Below are positions 11,405-23,222 of a stretch of 64,000 nucleotides of DNA, one piece after another. The stretch comes from Gyrodactylus bullatarudis. Taxonomy: Eukaryota; Platyhelminthes; Monogenea; Gyrodactylidea; Gyrodactylidae. The stretch spans positions 192,317 through 256,316 of the forward strand of contig SSNU01000126.1 of NCBI GenBank assembly GCA_012064415.1, written 5' to 3'. The notes under the pieces are model-generated. The model had not been told where the DNA came from. It ran no database searches and worked only from the letters and a program-made list of their open reading frames with translations. The position numbers were made by a program, and so were the translations under genes. The stretch's first letter is position 1; every line of letters begins with the position of its first letter.

Positions 11405-11848
11405 GTGAGTTATTAGTTGTTTTTCAATTTTTTTGAAACATTGATTTACATTAATCTGCCAAATATTTGAACTTCTAAATTATCTACTTTTTATCAAGTT
11501 CGAAGATTTAAAATTTGGAATCACATTTGCGAAATTTTTTAAATCATCACTGCGTAAAATTACCTAGAATTTACACATTTAGTATTTTCTTGAATACTAA
11601 ATACCTTTAGTGACCGAATTCAAATTTTAAATCCAAATATCGGTAAAAGATTGCTTTTTCCAAATTTCAAAATCACAGGACCCAAAATATGTTCCTGACT
11701 ATCTGAAAATTTAATTTCAAAATCAATCTTCAACTAGCTAATAAAGTTTAGGACATAAAAACCGACTTGCAAATTTAGAATGAAAATCATCTGTCGGGAT
11801 TTCAAAACATTTACTGAATAGACCTTAAAAATATTCTACATCCTCTAA

Positions 11849-12040
11849 AAAATTTAGTTCCCAACTAAAGCTAAAAATTGACCTTAAAAAATCATTATTA
11901 TCATCAAAAACTCGAGATTGATGAATGTATCTTTAACTTTTTATTAGAATTTTTGTTAATTGATTGAGAGAGTGATCGAAATTCGTATTTAGATCAATAC
12001 TCAAAAATTTCCTTCAAAGCTCTCTTAGAAATTTTACTCT
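11849..12040. repeat. dispersed direct repeat, copy 2
   Basis: The segment begins AATTTAGTTCCCAACTAAAG, contains ATCAAAAACTCGAGATTGA and TTCGTATTTAGATCAATACT, and aligns with 9670-9870 over nearly 190 bases with short indels. Both copies are in the same orientation. Confidence 0.65.
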
Positions 12041-12904
12041 ATAAACGGTAATCGGGAAAAGCTTTGAAGACCGCATGATTTTACATATGCTTTTTAGTTT
12101 GAATTTAAATCTACACGGATCATTCTTTTTTTTCTTACTAATGAAATTGAAAAAAATTACATGTTATATACACCTTGACGTGGTGAATTTCTTCGAGTGC
12201 TGAAATTCTCTTCGTTTCAACGTACTTGTAATTCTTGTGTCAATTTTTTCCTTTTTATTATTCAAAGTTGCCGAGAAAAACTGTTTAAAATATGATTTTT
12301 AAGAAATTTTTATCAACCCACGAATAACTATCTAACTATCTTTGTTGATGTTATCAAACAATTCCAATTACTGTGAAAATAAAACTTTTTTAAGTGAAAA
12401 CATCCACATATCCTGACATAAGACATTTCAATTTTTCCTCTAATATTTTTCAAAAAACAGATTTTCAAGATAACAATATGTCATCAGTTGACATAAAAAT
12501 TGCTTTTTCTATAGAGTGTATCAACGATAAATCAACACTCTCGATAAGCAAATAATAATAATAACTAAATAATAATTGAGTTTAGTATAATTTACTCAAA
12601 TTAAATTAAACTTGATTGCAGGTATTTTTCACTTCCTAAATATTCATAACAAAAAAATACAAATTCTGAAAATCAACAACAGTTTTCCTAAAATAATAAA
12701 GGTGTACCAATGAATTCGGAATTCGGAGTCCTTTTTTGATTTTTGTAAAATAAAATTTGAACAAGAGAATTCTTGTTTCTTACTATGCGCATTTAACTCA
12801 TTCTTCAGATTTAGGAAAAGACATCTATTTAAATGGTTAATCAAAAAGGGAAAATGAAAATTTAAATAATGTAAATATGTTTTAATATCAATAAAGATGT
12901 CTAA
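12041..12904. other. AT-rich sequence, nothing supported
   Basis: No exon, RNA gene or terminal repeat could be supported. Long runs of A and T and many stop codons in all frames suggest intron or decayed repeat sequence. Confidence 0.3.
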
Positions 12905-13512
12905 GGCTGCGTGTTAGGGTTCAAGGCAAAGTCAGGAAAATATTAATTTTTCTGATTCCATATTGAAATGTGCCAATAAGTTGTGGAAATTTAAAAAAAA
13001 TTGTGAAACATTCAATCTGACCAAATTTAGGCCGTTTTACAAATTTCGAAAAATGCACCGAAAATTTCCACTTTTTCAACTTTTATCGATTTCGAAGATT
13101 TGAAGAAGTTAAATGCAGATATTCAAGATCAGAATTGGAATAAGAATTCGAATTCGGCTGCAGAAATTCACGAAAATTAGTCATTATTGTGGGATACCAA
13201 AAAATTTTAGTTTATTGATAGTCTCTTTTACTTTTCTCTTGAAAACAGAAGATTCCTTTCTACCTCCACGGCCCAATTCAAATTCTTTATATAATGCTAA
13301 TCTCGAATTTCTGCATCATACTGATTTAAATCAAATGTTGAAAAAGTGGAAATTTGGTACATTTTCGAAATTCAAAAAACGGCCAAATTTTGGTCTGATT
13401 CAACTTTTTCGGAATATTTTCGAATACCCGCATCTTATTGGGTCATTCCTGAGAAAAATATAGAGTTTTTTGTAAATATAGTAAATTCTCATCTTCATGT
13501 CAACTAGCTTTA
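12905..13512. repeat. foldback element, CATCTTCAT family
   Basis: The inner arms AATGCACCGAAAATTTCCAC + TTTTTCAACTTTT (about 13054) and the reverse complement AAAAAGTGGAAATTTGGTAC (about 13339) face each other, flanked by GGCCGTTTT and AAAACGGCC. The right end is AGTAAATTCTCATCTTCATG + TCAACTAGC (13479-13508). The left terminus is lost. The open frame inside (13113-13463) is a by-product of the hairpin sequence. Confidence 0.6.
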
Positions 13513-14801
13513 TTTATTAAAATTGTCCAAATATCTTGTTTACAAAAGTCAGAACGGGAAATAGATCTTGAACTAATTTTTTGAAAGAACATCCCAATTA
13601 TCTGTCTTACTATTTATTAGAGAACTGCTCTACGTCTTAAGAGATTTACTCTGATGCAGAAACATTATCAGGACTTTAAAATAAGCTTGAAAATTTATTT
13701 GAAAATGTATTGGTGTATTTGATTGGAAATTAATGATTAGCCCAAACGCTATAAACATAATTAAATACATGATCTAAGTTCAAAGAAAATATTCCAACTT
13801 TGTTTCCATAGAATAGGAAGCAATAGTTTTTGTATTCAGTTATAAATTTGCTGAAAATTGTTGGAAATTTCTATTCTTGTGTAGTTCAAATAAAGTTTCC
13901 ATTATTTTTATCGAAATTAAATGAGAGCTTTACAAAATTAATAAACAGAAGAGCACTACTCAACCAAGAATATTAGGAAATTCGAACACAAGAACAGAAA
14001 TTTCCAACTCACTTATTTAATAATACCTAGAACATATTTTCCCTACATAAAAGAATTATTGCAACCCATTATTATTATGTTCATTCCCATTATTCCCTCT
14101 TTTTTGTTGATGAGGCAAGACAAACAAAAAATATTTACAATCATTTGTCGAACAAAAGAGAAATGTTTTTTTTTCTAATATCCATGTTTTTGTCACTATT
14201 GATAGAATGTGCTAGATGATGTTAAAACTTTTCTTCCTCCTTCTCAAATTAATTTTTGGTCTTCATTTTCATGTTTAGCGATTGACCATTGCTAAGCTAT
14301 ACAGTAAAAAATTTCACTCGTTAATTTAAAAGTATTTTTTTCCTTGACAGTTTTAATTTCTCAGGATAAGAGAGGGCTAGCGAACAATAGAATATCAATC
14401 ATTGGATCTTTTCTGTTATATTTTAATCGGCTAATTTGTAGAACATTCGTCCCCCTCAAATACAGCTATTCTCGATGAATTTGCCTATTCATGATATTTA
14501 CAAAAATCTCATTTTTTCGTCAAGGTGTCAAACTTTTCTAAAGATTTTTTGGAGCATTTCAAATTTCGAGCTGTCGAGAAAATTTTTGATAATTTGAATA
14601 AAATCTTGCTCATAACTAGGACCACAATGTACATATTTCGAATTTCAAATAGCTTACATCTTAAACGTAGAAATTTACTTTCAAAAACTAGTCTGATTCA
14701 AGGAAAAAGTTTTTATAACATAATTTTACATCTAATAATAATAATATATATGTTACCGGTAATCTTGTTACTCTTGATAGTCTCAAGACTCCCTAGCAAA
14801 T
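13513..14801. other. AT-rich sequence with a solo foldback-type end
   Basis: Nothing coding is supported. AGCTATTCTCGATGAATTTG at about 14465 is the same left end as the foldback element at 32258, followed by the matching TCATGATATTTACAAAAATC, so a truncated copy starts there. The rest is unassigned. Confidence 0.4.
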
Positions 14802-15018
14802 CAGTTAAACTTGTTACTCTGTTTCAAGATTATCTAATAGTCTCAAGAATCCCGGGATTCTTATTACTAGTAACAAGTTTAACTGACAATAACTAATTTT
14901 TTGACTTTCAGAATTTAGAAAGAAAAATCACTCAGTTTATTCATAAGTTATGAATCATAACACCCCTAGGATTTTTTCAGAATCTTTTTTCAAAAGTGTT
15001 ACACATCAATAGAACCTT
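14802..15018 (+). repeat. 217-bp inverted repeat, left arm
   Basis: This arm starts CAGTTAAACTTGTTACTCTG and ends ACATCAATAGAACCTT. Its reverse complement occurs at 16087-16303 with no difference that I can see by eye. It contains the small palindrome AGAATCCCGGGATTCT and several copies of AGTAACAAGTTTAACTG. Near identity over 217 bases points to a young insertion or to gene conversion. Confidence 0.85.
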
Positions 15019-15439
15019 AAAAACTTTACAAAAGATAATAAGAAATGAAAACTATACCTGTGTGATATTATCCAGAATTATAACCTCAAACTTATTATTC
15101 ATTTTCAATCCATACGAAATTTATTAACTAATCAGTTTATCAACTTTCATTTATAAACTAAACTTTTACCAAATCTTTGGGATCTAGTAAATTTTTCAAA
15201 ATAATCCTTCGAGTTTTTCTCCTATTTATAGTTAGTTGTTTGTTTGAAAAGTAATCAAATACAGCTGTATCATAAAAATATATTCATTCGTACAAGAAAG
15301 ACTGCTGTGACATCTTGAATTGCACAAACGGCCTTCTTTTCTGCATTTACATTTTAATGCATCACATTTTGTTTTGCAGTCATACTTGAAGAAGCCTTGG
15401 TCATTTACAAATTAATGGAGACTTTTCATTCTTGTTTTT

Positions 15440-15720
15440 GTAGATATATAAGAAAAGAATTTTTATTCACTAAATGTACATTTCTTTATGGTTCATCAAT
15501 AGTGACACATAAATAATGATAAAAGTTAAGAATTCATTGAAAATAATATTTTACAATTTTTGAAAGAAATAGTAAAAGTTGAAGAAAATTAGAATAAATG
15601 TAAGCTAAAAAAACACCAAAACTCTTCAATAAATAGCAACAGTGAAGAGAAAAGTGAAAAAGCTCACATAGGCCAGGGTAATTGAAGGTTATATATATTG
15701 AAGGTTACTTATTTCATTCT
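15440..15720 (-). pseudogene. Penelope-like 3' UTR fragment, copy 3
   Basis: On the minus strand it carries the conserved 3' UTR (ATTTATTGAAGAGTTTTGGT then TTTTTTAGCTTAC) and ends through a hammerhead-like motif into TGAATAAAAATTCTTTTCTT. No protein-coding part is left. It lies between the arms of the 14802-16303 inverted repeat. Confidence 0.7.
15468..15504 (-). ncRNA. hammerhead-ribozyme-like motif, Penelope copy 3
   Basis: On the minus strand: stem I CACTA pairs perfectly with TAGTG; core TTGATGA (one change from CTGATGA); 8-base spacer; GAAA; palindromic stem III TGTACA; TT before the 3' stem. The C3 to U change would be expected to impair cleavage. Confidence 0.5.
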
Positions 15721-16086
15721 TTGTACTGAATAAATAAGTTCAGGAACTTCCTCGATTGAAAAGAAATTTTCATCGACCCTAGTCAGTTAATTTGCTGAAT
15801 AAAGACCTTTAATTATTCCTGTCTTAGTTCCGACCTTGTAGAAAATTTCTATAACATCAAGTATTACACACAATAACTTTAGAAATCGAGTTTTGATCGA
15901 TCAAATTCCGATACTTTCACTAAAACATTTTCTCCAACATTGAATGTCCTTTTGGTTTGCAAAAGTATCTTGGCTTGGTTCTCTAGATGGCCTATGACTA
16001 TTTCCTGATTCAATTCTGATCTATTGTATGTCTCAATGGATACGTCACAAGATGATGGTACTTGGAATTAAATTTTATTATATTTG

Positions 16087-16303
16087 AAGGTTCTATTGAT
16101 GTGTAACACTTTTGAAAAAAGATTCTGAAAAAATCCTAGGGGTGTTATGATTCATAACTTATGAATAAACTGAGTGATTTTTCTTTCTAAATTCTGAAAG
16201 TCAAAAAATTAGTTATTGTCAGTTAAACTTGTTACTAGTAATAAGAATCCCGGGATTCTTGAGACTATTAGATAATCTTGAAACAGAGTAACAAGTTTAA
16301 CTG
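16087..16303 (-). repeat. 217-bp inverted repeat, right arm
   Basis: This is the reverse complement of 14802-15018. The two arms flank 1,068 bases that contain a Penelope 3' fragment, so the whole 14802-16303 unit is either a large terminal-inverted-repeat transposon that captured or was hit by a Penelope copy, or a local inverted duplication. Confidence 0.85.
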
Positions 16304-16502
16304 AAATCCAGCTAAACTTATTACTAGTAACAAGATTCCCTGGATTGTGAATTTTTCGTAAAAATCATAGATTCCCAACTTCAATTAGCTTTACAAACCT
16401 GACTATTTTTACGATAGAAATATCCACGTAAATTTTCAAATACGTCCGAAATCCAAAAAAAATCATAATTTAAAAAGTAGAAAAAAAGATGAACTAACAT
16501 GA

Positions 16503-16600
16503 TAAGCACATTTCTCAAACATTCATCAGTATTGTCTCTTAATGATAATGATAACTTTTCTGATGAACCTTTGAGAAATTTGCATTTGGTGTTAATACTT
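16503..16600. repeat. two facing hammerhead/Penelope 3'-end remnants
   Basis: AGCACATTTCTCAAACATTC + ATCAGT (minus-strand core ACTGATGA...GAAATGTGCT) is followed 25 bases later by a plus-strand TCTGATGAACCTTTGAGAAA + TTTGCATTTGGTG. Both keep CTGATGA and GAAA. They face in opposite directions, as if two Penelope 3' ends were joined tail to tail. Confidence 0.5.
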
Positions 16601-17552
16601 TTTATACCTCTTTAATCTACATTTTCAAATTATGACTAGTTTTCACCCATAATGATATTGATGCATTAAGACTGGGCAAGTACAATCCTGTGAGTATAGT
16701 GTAAAATTTCCTGCGAGTATCAGACATAGGGTTTCTAATCTCGGACAAGGATTAATTGTGGTAAATTTTTCGCTTTATCTTGCTATTAGTAAAATAAATT
16801 AAAAATAATAAAATTAATGATAATAGTAAAATATCATTCGAGTCTATACTTGCATACCAAGTCACTGCACAATATTGTTCCCATTTTTTTAATAAATAAA
16901 ATCTGTTTTTCGATAATCAAAGTTTTCAATTTCGATGATAAGGCGCTTCAGAATACATGAGGTGTAAAAATATTTTTGAAAATTAATGGTCGTAAAATAT
17001 TTCAATTGATAATTTCTAGGATTTTTAGTGTACATATTTTTGTGGCCCTACTCATAACTTTCTTTAAACATATGTAAAGTCTTTAACAATTGAGATAACA
17101 TCAATTCCACTAGAGCATCACGCATAGATGGTACAATAATATCTGCAAATCTGTATATGAAATTATACGATTGATTGCAATTGTATTCGAAAAACTTCGT
17201 ACAATGCAAATTCAATTATCGATTTAATAGATAATAATCATATTGATAAAATTTAGTATAAAGTTGGAAATCTATAATTCTTACGGATATTTCAAAATTC
17301 TCATCGAGATATAAGACGTTTGATTACACCCTGAATTAAGGTTCTTCAGATTCAGAAAGATTTTCAAAATTTTCGAATTGCCACAATTTGACTTAAGGTA
17401 TAAAAAAATTATAAAATAAGTTCAGATTTTTTTCATTTTGTAGAAATCTTACATATTTTTATAAATTAGTAATTCACTTGTTTATCAAAAACGCTCGAGT
17501 ATCCGCTTAAATTCATAATTTGGAATTATATAAATAGGAGATATATTTTAAA
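16601..17552. other. AT-rich sequence, nothing supported
   Basis: I see no open frame of note, no repeat termini and no RNA gene here. Confidence 0.3.
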
Positions 17553-17587
17553 ACCATATGCGCATTTCTTAAAGCATCATCAGTGGT
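17553..17587 (-). ncRNA. hammerhead-ribozyme-like motif, Penelope copy 4
   Basis: On the minus strand: ACCA / TGGT form stem I, CTGATGA and GAAA are intact, stem III is the palindrome TGCGCA, and TA precedes the 3' half of stem I (an NUH-type AUA site). Both stems differ in sequence from the TGTACA copies but keep pairing. Stem II (TGCTTTAA) is weak. Confidence 0.6.
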
Positions 17588-18190
17588 ATTGCTTTAAAAA
17601 TGATAAAAGTTCATTCAAGTTAATAATTTACAAATTTTGAAATAAATAGTAAAAGATGAATAAAATCAGAATGATATGTAAGCTGAAAAACACCAAAACT
17701 CTCCAATAAATAGCAACAGTGGAAAAACCTCACATAGGCCAAGCTGGTTGAAGGTTTCAAGAATAGTTTTTTTTGAGCACAGACTGGGTTTGTATAGATT
17801 GATAAAGAATTTCTCTTTAACCCATACATCTCCCGAGTTTTTGTACAAAATGAAAAAATTCGAAACTGAAACAGCATGTTTCTCTTTTTTGATATGCATT
17901 GTTACCGCAATGTCCTTATTCAGATAATCACTTGATCTTGTAGACAGCTTCCTAATTTTTCTACCTATGTAAGAAGCACCACAGTCACATAGGAATGTAT
18001 AAATTAGTAGAGTCTTCTCTTCCGACTTGGGTAAATCTTTATGAATCAAACTGAACGGTCTCTGTGTCTTAGATACAATTTTCAATAAAATATTTGTGAA
18101 ATAACAAGCTTCCACTAGAGTTAAACTTTTATAATGTCTCAGCAAGCTATTTCCCTGGTAGGTAATCAATGATGGTACCAATTATTATCA
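17553..18190 (-). pseudogene. Penelope-like 3' part with GIY-YIG domain, copy 4
   Basis: The minus-strand 171-codon open frame (18181-17666) carries LIHKDLPKSEEKTLLIYTFL, then CDCGASYIGRKIRKLSTRSS, then DVWVKEKFFINLYKPSLC, and runs into the 3' UTR. The GIY-YIG core is the best preserved in the window, with both cysteines of CDCG. The N-terminal side is replaced by unrelated sequence before residue 35 or so, so the reverse transcriptase is missing. Confidence 0.8.
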
Positions 18191-18394
18191 TAACCTGTAT
18201 AGAATTTGCTCATAGATTAAAATAAGCTGAATGATCTATTATTATTGGTCCAGAGAAGATTTTAGATACCCCTAGAGATGGTTCTTGCAAAGAAGAAGGT
18301 ATCAAATCTATTTTAGACAAGAATAATTTTTTCAAATATTTTACAAGATTATCGAAAATTAATATTTCGACGAATTAATGTATTCTCGAACTTG

Positions 18395-18762
18395 TTGATT
18401 TCTGAACTTATGAGGAAGGTCAGAGAAAATAGACGTATATTTTAGTGATAAAGGTTATACTGTATTTCACCGGGTCTCTTCAGTTTCTAACCCGGTGAAC
18501 ATATAAATATTATAAACCATTAATTTGAGCCCTTTCAGAACCAATTATCAGTTTGAGAACAAAAATGATTTTAATTTGGTTCCTTACTCTACCCTAAAGA
18601 AGTCTGAGCATTAAAATAAACCAATGGAAAGGGCTCAAATTAATAAATTGTGTACATAATATTCAGCGGTATAGAGTCTGAAGAGACCCGGCGAAATATA
18701 AACTTTATCACTAAAATATACGTCTATTTTCTCTGACCTTACTCATAAGTTCAAAAATCAAT
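18395..18762. repeat. foldback element with CGGGTCTCTTCA arms
   Basis: The left arm (TTGATTTCTGAACTTATGAG... to TTTGAGCCCTTTC, 18395-18537) faces its near reverse complement (GAAAGGGCTCAAATTAATAA... to AAGTTCAAAAATCAA, 18624-18762). Internal landmarks ATAGACGTATATTTTAGTGA and CCGGGTCTCTTCAG pair between arms. A solo piece of the same family, TTTCGCCGGGTCTCTTCA, is at about 21358. It belongs to a different foldback family from the CATCTTCAT one. Confidence 0.7.
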
Positions 18763-20097
18763 AACGAAAATTAATTATTTGTTTTAATAATTTTATTTTC
18801 GGTACCTTTTCGAATTTTTTTTCAGACGGATCCGAATCTGAACTATTCTGAATAACCCTTTATGAAGATTATGAAATCCATTTTTCACTTAGCGCTAGAT
18901 TTCCTTATTTTGATTTGATTTAAAGTGGGATCTCGATTTAACAAGGAAAATAAAATTTGTGGAATGAGGTTTTTGGGAATAGTAAATGGGAAAGTCTATT
19001 TATCGATCTTTGAAAATCAATGATATTTTATTAAGGTCTGTTAAAAATTTGATGTTGACAATCGGATTTCTTGTTTCATCGTGATCCTATGAATTTGATA
19101 TTTTCGAATAAAATCAAATTTAAATAACGAACTTTTATTTTTTACAAAATGAATATCAGACATTTGATGAAAGTTTTTCGAAAAAATATCTTAAAATCAC
19201 TTGAACACTCATACATATAAACGAAAATTTGTAAGCTTTAAACTTTTAATTTTCAATCACAATGCCTTCGCAAAGAAAACACTGAGTATGCATCAGAATT
19301 CTAATTCACAGTTTAACTTTGTAAAATTGAGAATAAATCATATTTACAGGCTATTTCTGATAGTATCTATTTTTCTAATGAAAACAGGACACTTGAAGAT
19401 AAAATCAGATAAAGATTTCACTTGCTAAGTTAGTTTGAGTGAATCTAGATACTTTATCTGATGATGTCAGTTTTGACGAAAAAAGTTTAAGTATTAAACC
19501 TTTAAGTATAAATCTTCAAATAAATTTTTATTCAACTATTTACGAATTTAAGAGAATAAACTAAATTTTGATAAATGATTAGCTCAATTCTCAGAGTTCA
19601 TAAGAGGGGAATCAAGTTTGTCAAAGAGTAAAGAAATTAATCAATTTATTGGCTTTTGGTTTTCATGTTTGAAAAAAATCTTATTTTATTTAACTGAGTT
19701 AAGTGTTCTTCGAGATTGGTTTTGAGCTGAGCTACCGATGACATAGGAAAATTGAGTAAAGTAAGAAGATGCCAGATTGTTTCACTGTATTGTTTCATTG
19801 TATAACTATTAAAATTTGGACCAATAAGGCCATCTCTTTCAAATTTGTTAAACCTGTATTTTGGCGATGATATGATTCACGTAATTTATCAAAAACGTCC
19901 GAAAATCCGCTTAAAATCATATTTGTAGATATATAAGAAAAGAATTTTTATTCACTAAATGTACATTTCTTTTAATTTACAAATTCCAATGCGACTGTGG
20001 ATTACTAATGACTCATTAGTAATGACTTATTACTATGGATAAGCCCCCGACAAACTTCGATCCTGAATATATTATCGCTCTTATATTATTGTAACCT
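18763..20097. other. AT-rich sequence with a small Penelope mosaic
   Basis: Nothing coding is supported. At 19921-20010 a minus-strand Penelope 3' tail (GATATATAAGAAAAGAATTT up to AATGTACATTTCTTTT) is joined directly to a plus-strand GIY-YIG piece (TTTACAAATTCCAATGCGAC then TGTGGA, encoding YKFQCDCG). The rest is unassigned. Confidence 0.45.
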
Positions 20098-20838
20098 AAT
20101 TAATATGAAGATGGGAATTTATGCTTTTTACAAAATTATGAATTTTTTCACCAAGAAATCGAATTTGATCAAGATATTTTGGAATTTAGATCGTAGGTTC
20201 CACTTTCAGGATCTGAAGAAAAAAATTTGAAAAAAATAAAATTTTAAGAAAGTTAAGGCATATTTCAAATCTAACGATGGCGCCGGATTCCCATTTATTT
20301 GAACTTTGAGTTAATAATTTTTGTTGATTTAAAAGTGAAAGAGTGATCAAAAGTTGATTTTTAGGATCACGATTAGTCAAAGAAATCAAATATACTGATT
20401 CAGATTTTGAGAATCCCCCCCTCTTCTTGTGAAAATCGAATTTTGATTTTTTGAACATTTTTACTACTTGAAAATCGATGAAATTTTGATGATTCAAGAT
20501 CCCTGGAAATTGGCGAGTCCATTGAAATTTTCATAGTCATAATCGGTTTCTTTGACTAATCGTGATCCTAAAAATCAACTTTTGATCACTCTTTCACTTT
20601 TAAATCAACAAAAATTATTAACTCAAAGTTCAAATAAATGGGAATCCGGCGCCATCGTTAGATTTGAAATATGCCTTAACTTTCTTAAAATTTTATTTTT
20701 TTCAAATTTTTTTCTTCAGATCCTGAAAGTGGAACCTACGATCTAAATTCCAAAAAATCTTGATCAAATTCGATTTCTTGGTGAAAAAATTCATAATTTT
20801 GTAAAAAGCATAAATTCCCATCTTCATATTAACTAGCT
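20098..20838. repeat. long foldback element with near-identical arms (about 740 bp)
   Basis: The left arm (20098-20386) begins CTAATTAATATGAAGATGGG and the right arm (20548-20838) ends CCCATCTTCATATTAACTAG. The inner ends are GGATCACGATTAGTCAAAGA and its reverse complement, leaving a loop of about 160 bases. Reading both arms in the same direction gives the same 64-residue translation, so they agree over at least 195 bases. A transcript would fold into a hairpin of nearly 290 base pairs. The open frames inside are palindrome artefacts and not genes. There is no transposase. The ends show CTAG-type termini, but the target duplication is unclear. Confidence 0.85.
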
Positions 20839-21179
20839 TTAGAATTTTAGAAATTTTCAATGAGAAAACCAAATTCTTAAAAAATTTCTGTATTTAAAAT
20901 GTGATTATAATTAAAATGAATTTCTGCCATTATTTTATATTTGATTTATGAAAAATATTTTTGTAACATCTTAAGAACTCAAGATTTTCATAATAATAAT
21001 ATATTCAGCAACCTTTATAAATAAAGTGTTTTCAGAACTCTAATGAACGAATTCGAATTTTTTTGTCTGATTTTGATCTCAAATATTTATTAAAATTAAA
21101 ACCTTGTGATCAGTTCAAGCTTGAAAACATATCGGGTAATTTTATTTTGAAATTCTAAATTTATTGGAGTCATGACTAT

Positions 21180-21260
21180 TCGTTGGAAAATATAGAGAGT
21201 TGTTTTTGTAAAAATAGTGAATTCTCATCTTCATACTACCAACTAGCTTTAGAATTAGAA
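21180..21260. repeat. foldback-family solo right end
   Basis: AGTGAATTCTCATCTTCATA followed by CTACCAACTAGCTTTAGAA is the right terminus of the CATCTTCAT family with TTTTTGTAAAAAT upstream. No matching left end is close by. Confidence 0.5.
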
Positions 21261-21704
21261 AGGTAATATTGTCGAACTTCATCTAATATATTACAGTTGT
21301 GATTTAGATTCAAGGAAGATTAGAAAACAAGCGAATAATAAGTGATAAACGTTTTATTTCGCCGGGTCTCTTCAAACTTAATCCCTTTAGATCGCTTTAG
21401 AATGTTATTTTAAATTAAAAATTTTATCTCTTGTTAGTTTAAGGGTTGTAAAATCTTCGGATCAAATCCATGGATGATTGAAAAAATAAAAGCTATATCT
21501 GATTTAAAGGATAAAATCAACTAAAAATTAGGAACATTTCAAAAAAATCATTTTAAATTCATTAGTGGATAAGTTGCAAGATTTCTCTCAAAATTATTCT
21601 CATTTATTTTAATCACTTGAACATGGAAAAGGGATAGTAAAGTTGGTTCTAATGAAGTGGGAATCTATGATCAAGAATTCGAATATGTTTTGGAATCCTG
21701 TTCA

Positions 21705-22245
21705 TGTTACTCACTTTTATGATTTAAAAAAAAATCTGAAAAATTTTTATGAAAATAATGTCCATTTTTCAAATCTCAATTTGGCGCCAAAATCCCATTT
21801 TTTTCGAACTTTGAACTGAAAAATTGTTATTGATTTGAAAGTTGAAGGTCGATCAAAAGAGTTTTTTCAAGTTCAGGATTAGATAAGAAAATCAATTCAT
21901 CTGATCTGATGAATAACCTCATTATCGTTTGAGAGTCAAATTTCGATTTTTTGATCATTTTCACTACTTAAAAACCAATGAAATTTTGATAACTCAAAAT
22001 CCCTCGAAAATGGTGAATCTTTCGAAACTTTTTTGACAATATTCGCCTTTCTTGTCTTATTGCGATCCTGAAAATAAACTTTTGATCACTCTCCAAGTTT
22101 CAAATCGATAAAAATATTCAGTCCAAAGTTCGAAAAAATGGGATTTTTGCGCCAAATTGAGATTTGAAAATTGGACATTATTTTCATAAAAATAATTTTT
22201 TCAGATCTTTTTTTCAAATCATAAAAGTGTGGGTAATATGAACAG
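21705..22245. repeat. foldback element, diverged arms
   Basis: The left arm contains CTCACTTTTATGATTT, AATTTGGCGCCAAAATCCCA and TTTTTTCGAACTTTGAACTG; the right arm contains their reverse complements (CAAAGTTCGAAAAAATGGGA, TTTTTGCGCCAAATTGAGAT, AAATCATAAAAGTGTGGG). The arms differ at many positions, so this copy is older than the one at 20098. Confidence 0.7.
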
Positions 22246-23143
22246 TAGACTTGGATGAAATTTCGTAAAACTGATGAAACCGCCTGTAATATAAATGATT
22301 CTTGTATCATATAAACAAATTTTCGGAAATTTTCAAATTTTGAACGATTTTTATTTTAATTTTTGTTAATTATATTCGATTTTATTAACTTTATGCAGTT
22401 ATAAATAGTTGACTCAGCCAGACATGGTGGAATGATTTAGAAATAGCTCAAAGATTATAACTTTTGAAAATAACTTTTTGAAAATAGTATTTATGATTTT
22501 TGTACTAAGAAGGACTTACAAAAATAATTAGATCTTCTTAAACAATTGAAATCCCCATGTAAAAAGTTAATCCTTTCAGATATTTTGTTATGAAATTACA
22601 GGAAAATATTTAAGATTTATTTATAACTTTTTAGCAATCAAACAGAACATCTTCACTCTTCTGATTCAATCCTTATAAGCCCTTCATAATTGCTAAAATA
22701 ATCTCATTTTCAGACATACACTTGAAGGAGATAAATATTAGAAATTTTTCAAACGATGAGTAAAATTGTCAGCTTAAGGGAACCCTAGAATTTAGTCCAA
22801 ACCCCCTTCATCCGGAAATGTCTTCTTTTCCATTTTAAGAATTTAAGTTTAAAAATTTGATAATTTGAGATTAATAGAATCTTTGAAATTTTCTCGTGAG
22901 GATTAAATTAAAAAACCAAATAAAATTAATTCTGATAAACTCATACTTTATTTTCGAAATGGAATTTATGGGCTTAAAAAATACTTAATCAATTTTAGTG
23001 GTCAATGGAGCAAATTTCCTTAAAGTTTCTCCAGAAATTTCCTGAACAAAGTCAAAATTCAAAAATTTCTGTTAGAATTTTCGAGTAAGTCATTATTGTA
23101 GTTAAAATATAAATTTTCAAATACTTTTCTTTTCATCATCCAG
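22246..23143. other. AT-rich sequence, nothing supported
   Basis: No exon or repeat terminus is supported before the candidate exon at 23144. Confidence 0.3.
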
Positions 23144-23222
23144 TCATAAGGAGGGAAAAATCCTGTTAACAATCAGAGATGATGGCAAAACTCTCAAGAT
23201 TCATCAATGGGAGATGAGCCAA
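23144..23222 (+). CDS. possible downstream exon of a propeller gene
   Basis: A pyrimidine-rich acceptor (TTTTCATCATCCAG) and donor GTACGT bracket an open stretch reading HKEGKILLTIRDDGKTLKIH then QWEMSQ. This is typical of a propeller blade, ending in a W as WD-type blades and the DDB1 C-terminal propeller do. If splicing uses the second AG (exon 23151-23222), it joins micro-exon 11379-11404 in phase 0; otherwise a further exon must lie between. It may belong to the gene at 145-11404 with intervening exons unseen, or be a chance match. Confidence 0.35.

Noticed and set aside
13113..13463. 116-codon open frame
   Set aside because: It lies within a foldback element and consists of its arm sequence.
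14525..14896. 123-codon open frame
   Set aside because: It spans a foldback-type end and the left arm of the 217-bp inverted repeat; composition is AT-driven and hydrophobic without a motif.
20186..20746. Two open frames (about 103 and 64 codons) on opposite strands
   Set aside because: They are the two arms of one hairpin and give the same peptide; an artefact of the palindrome, not genes.
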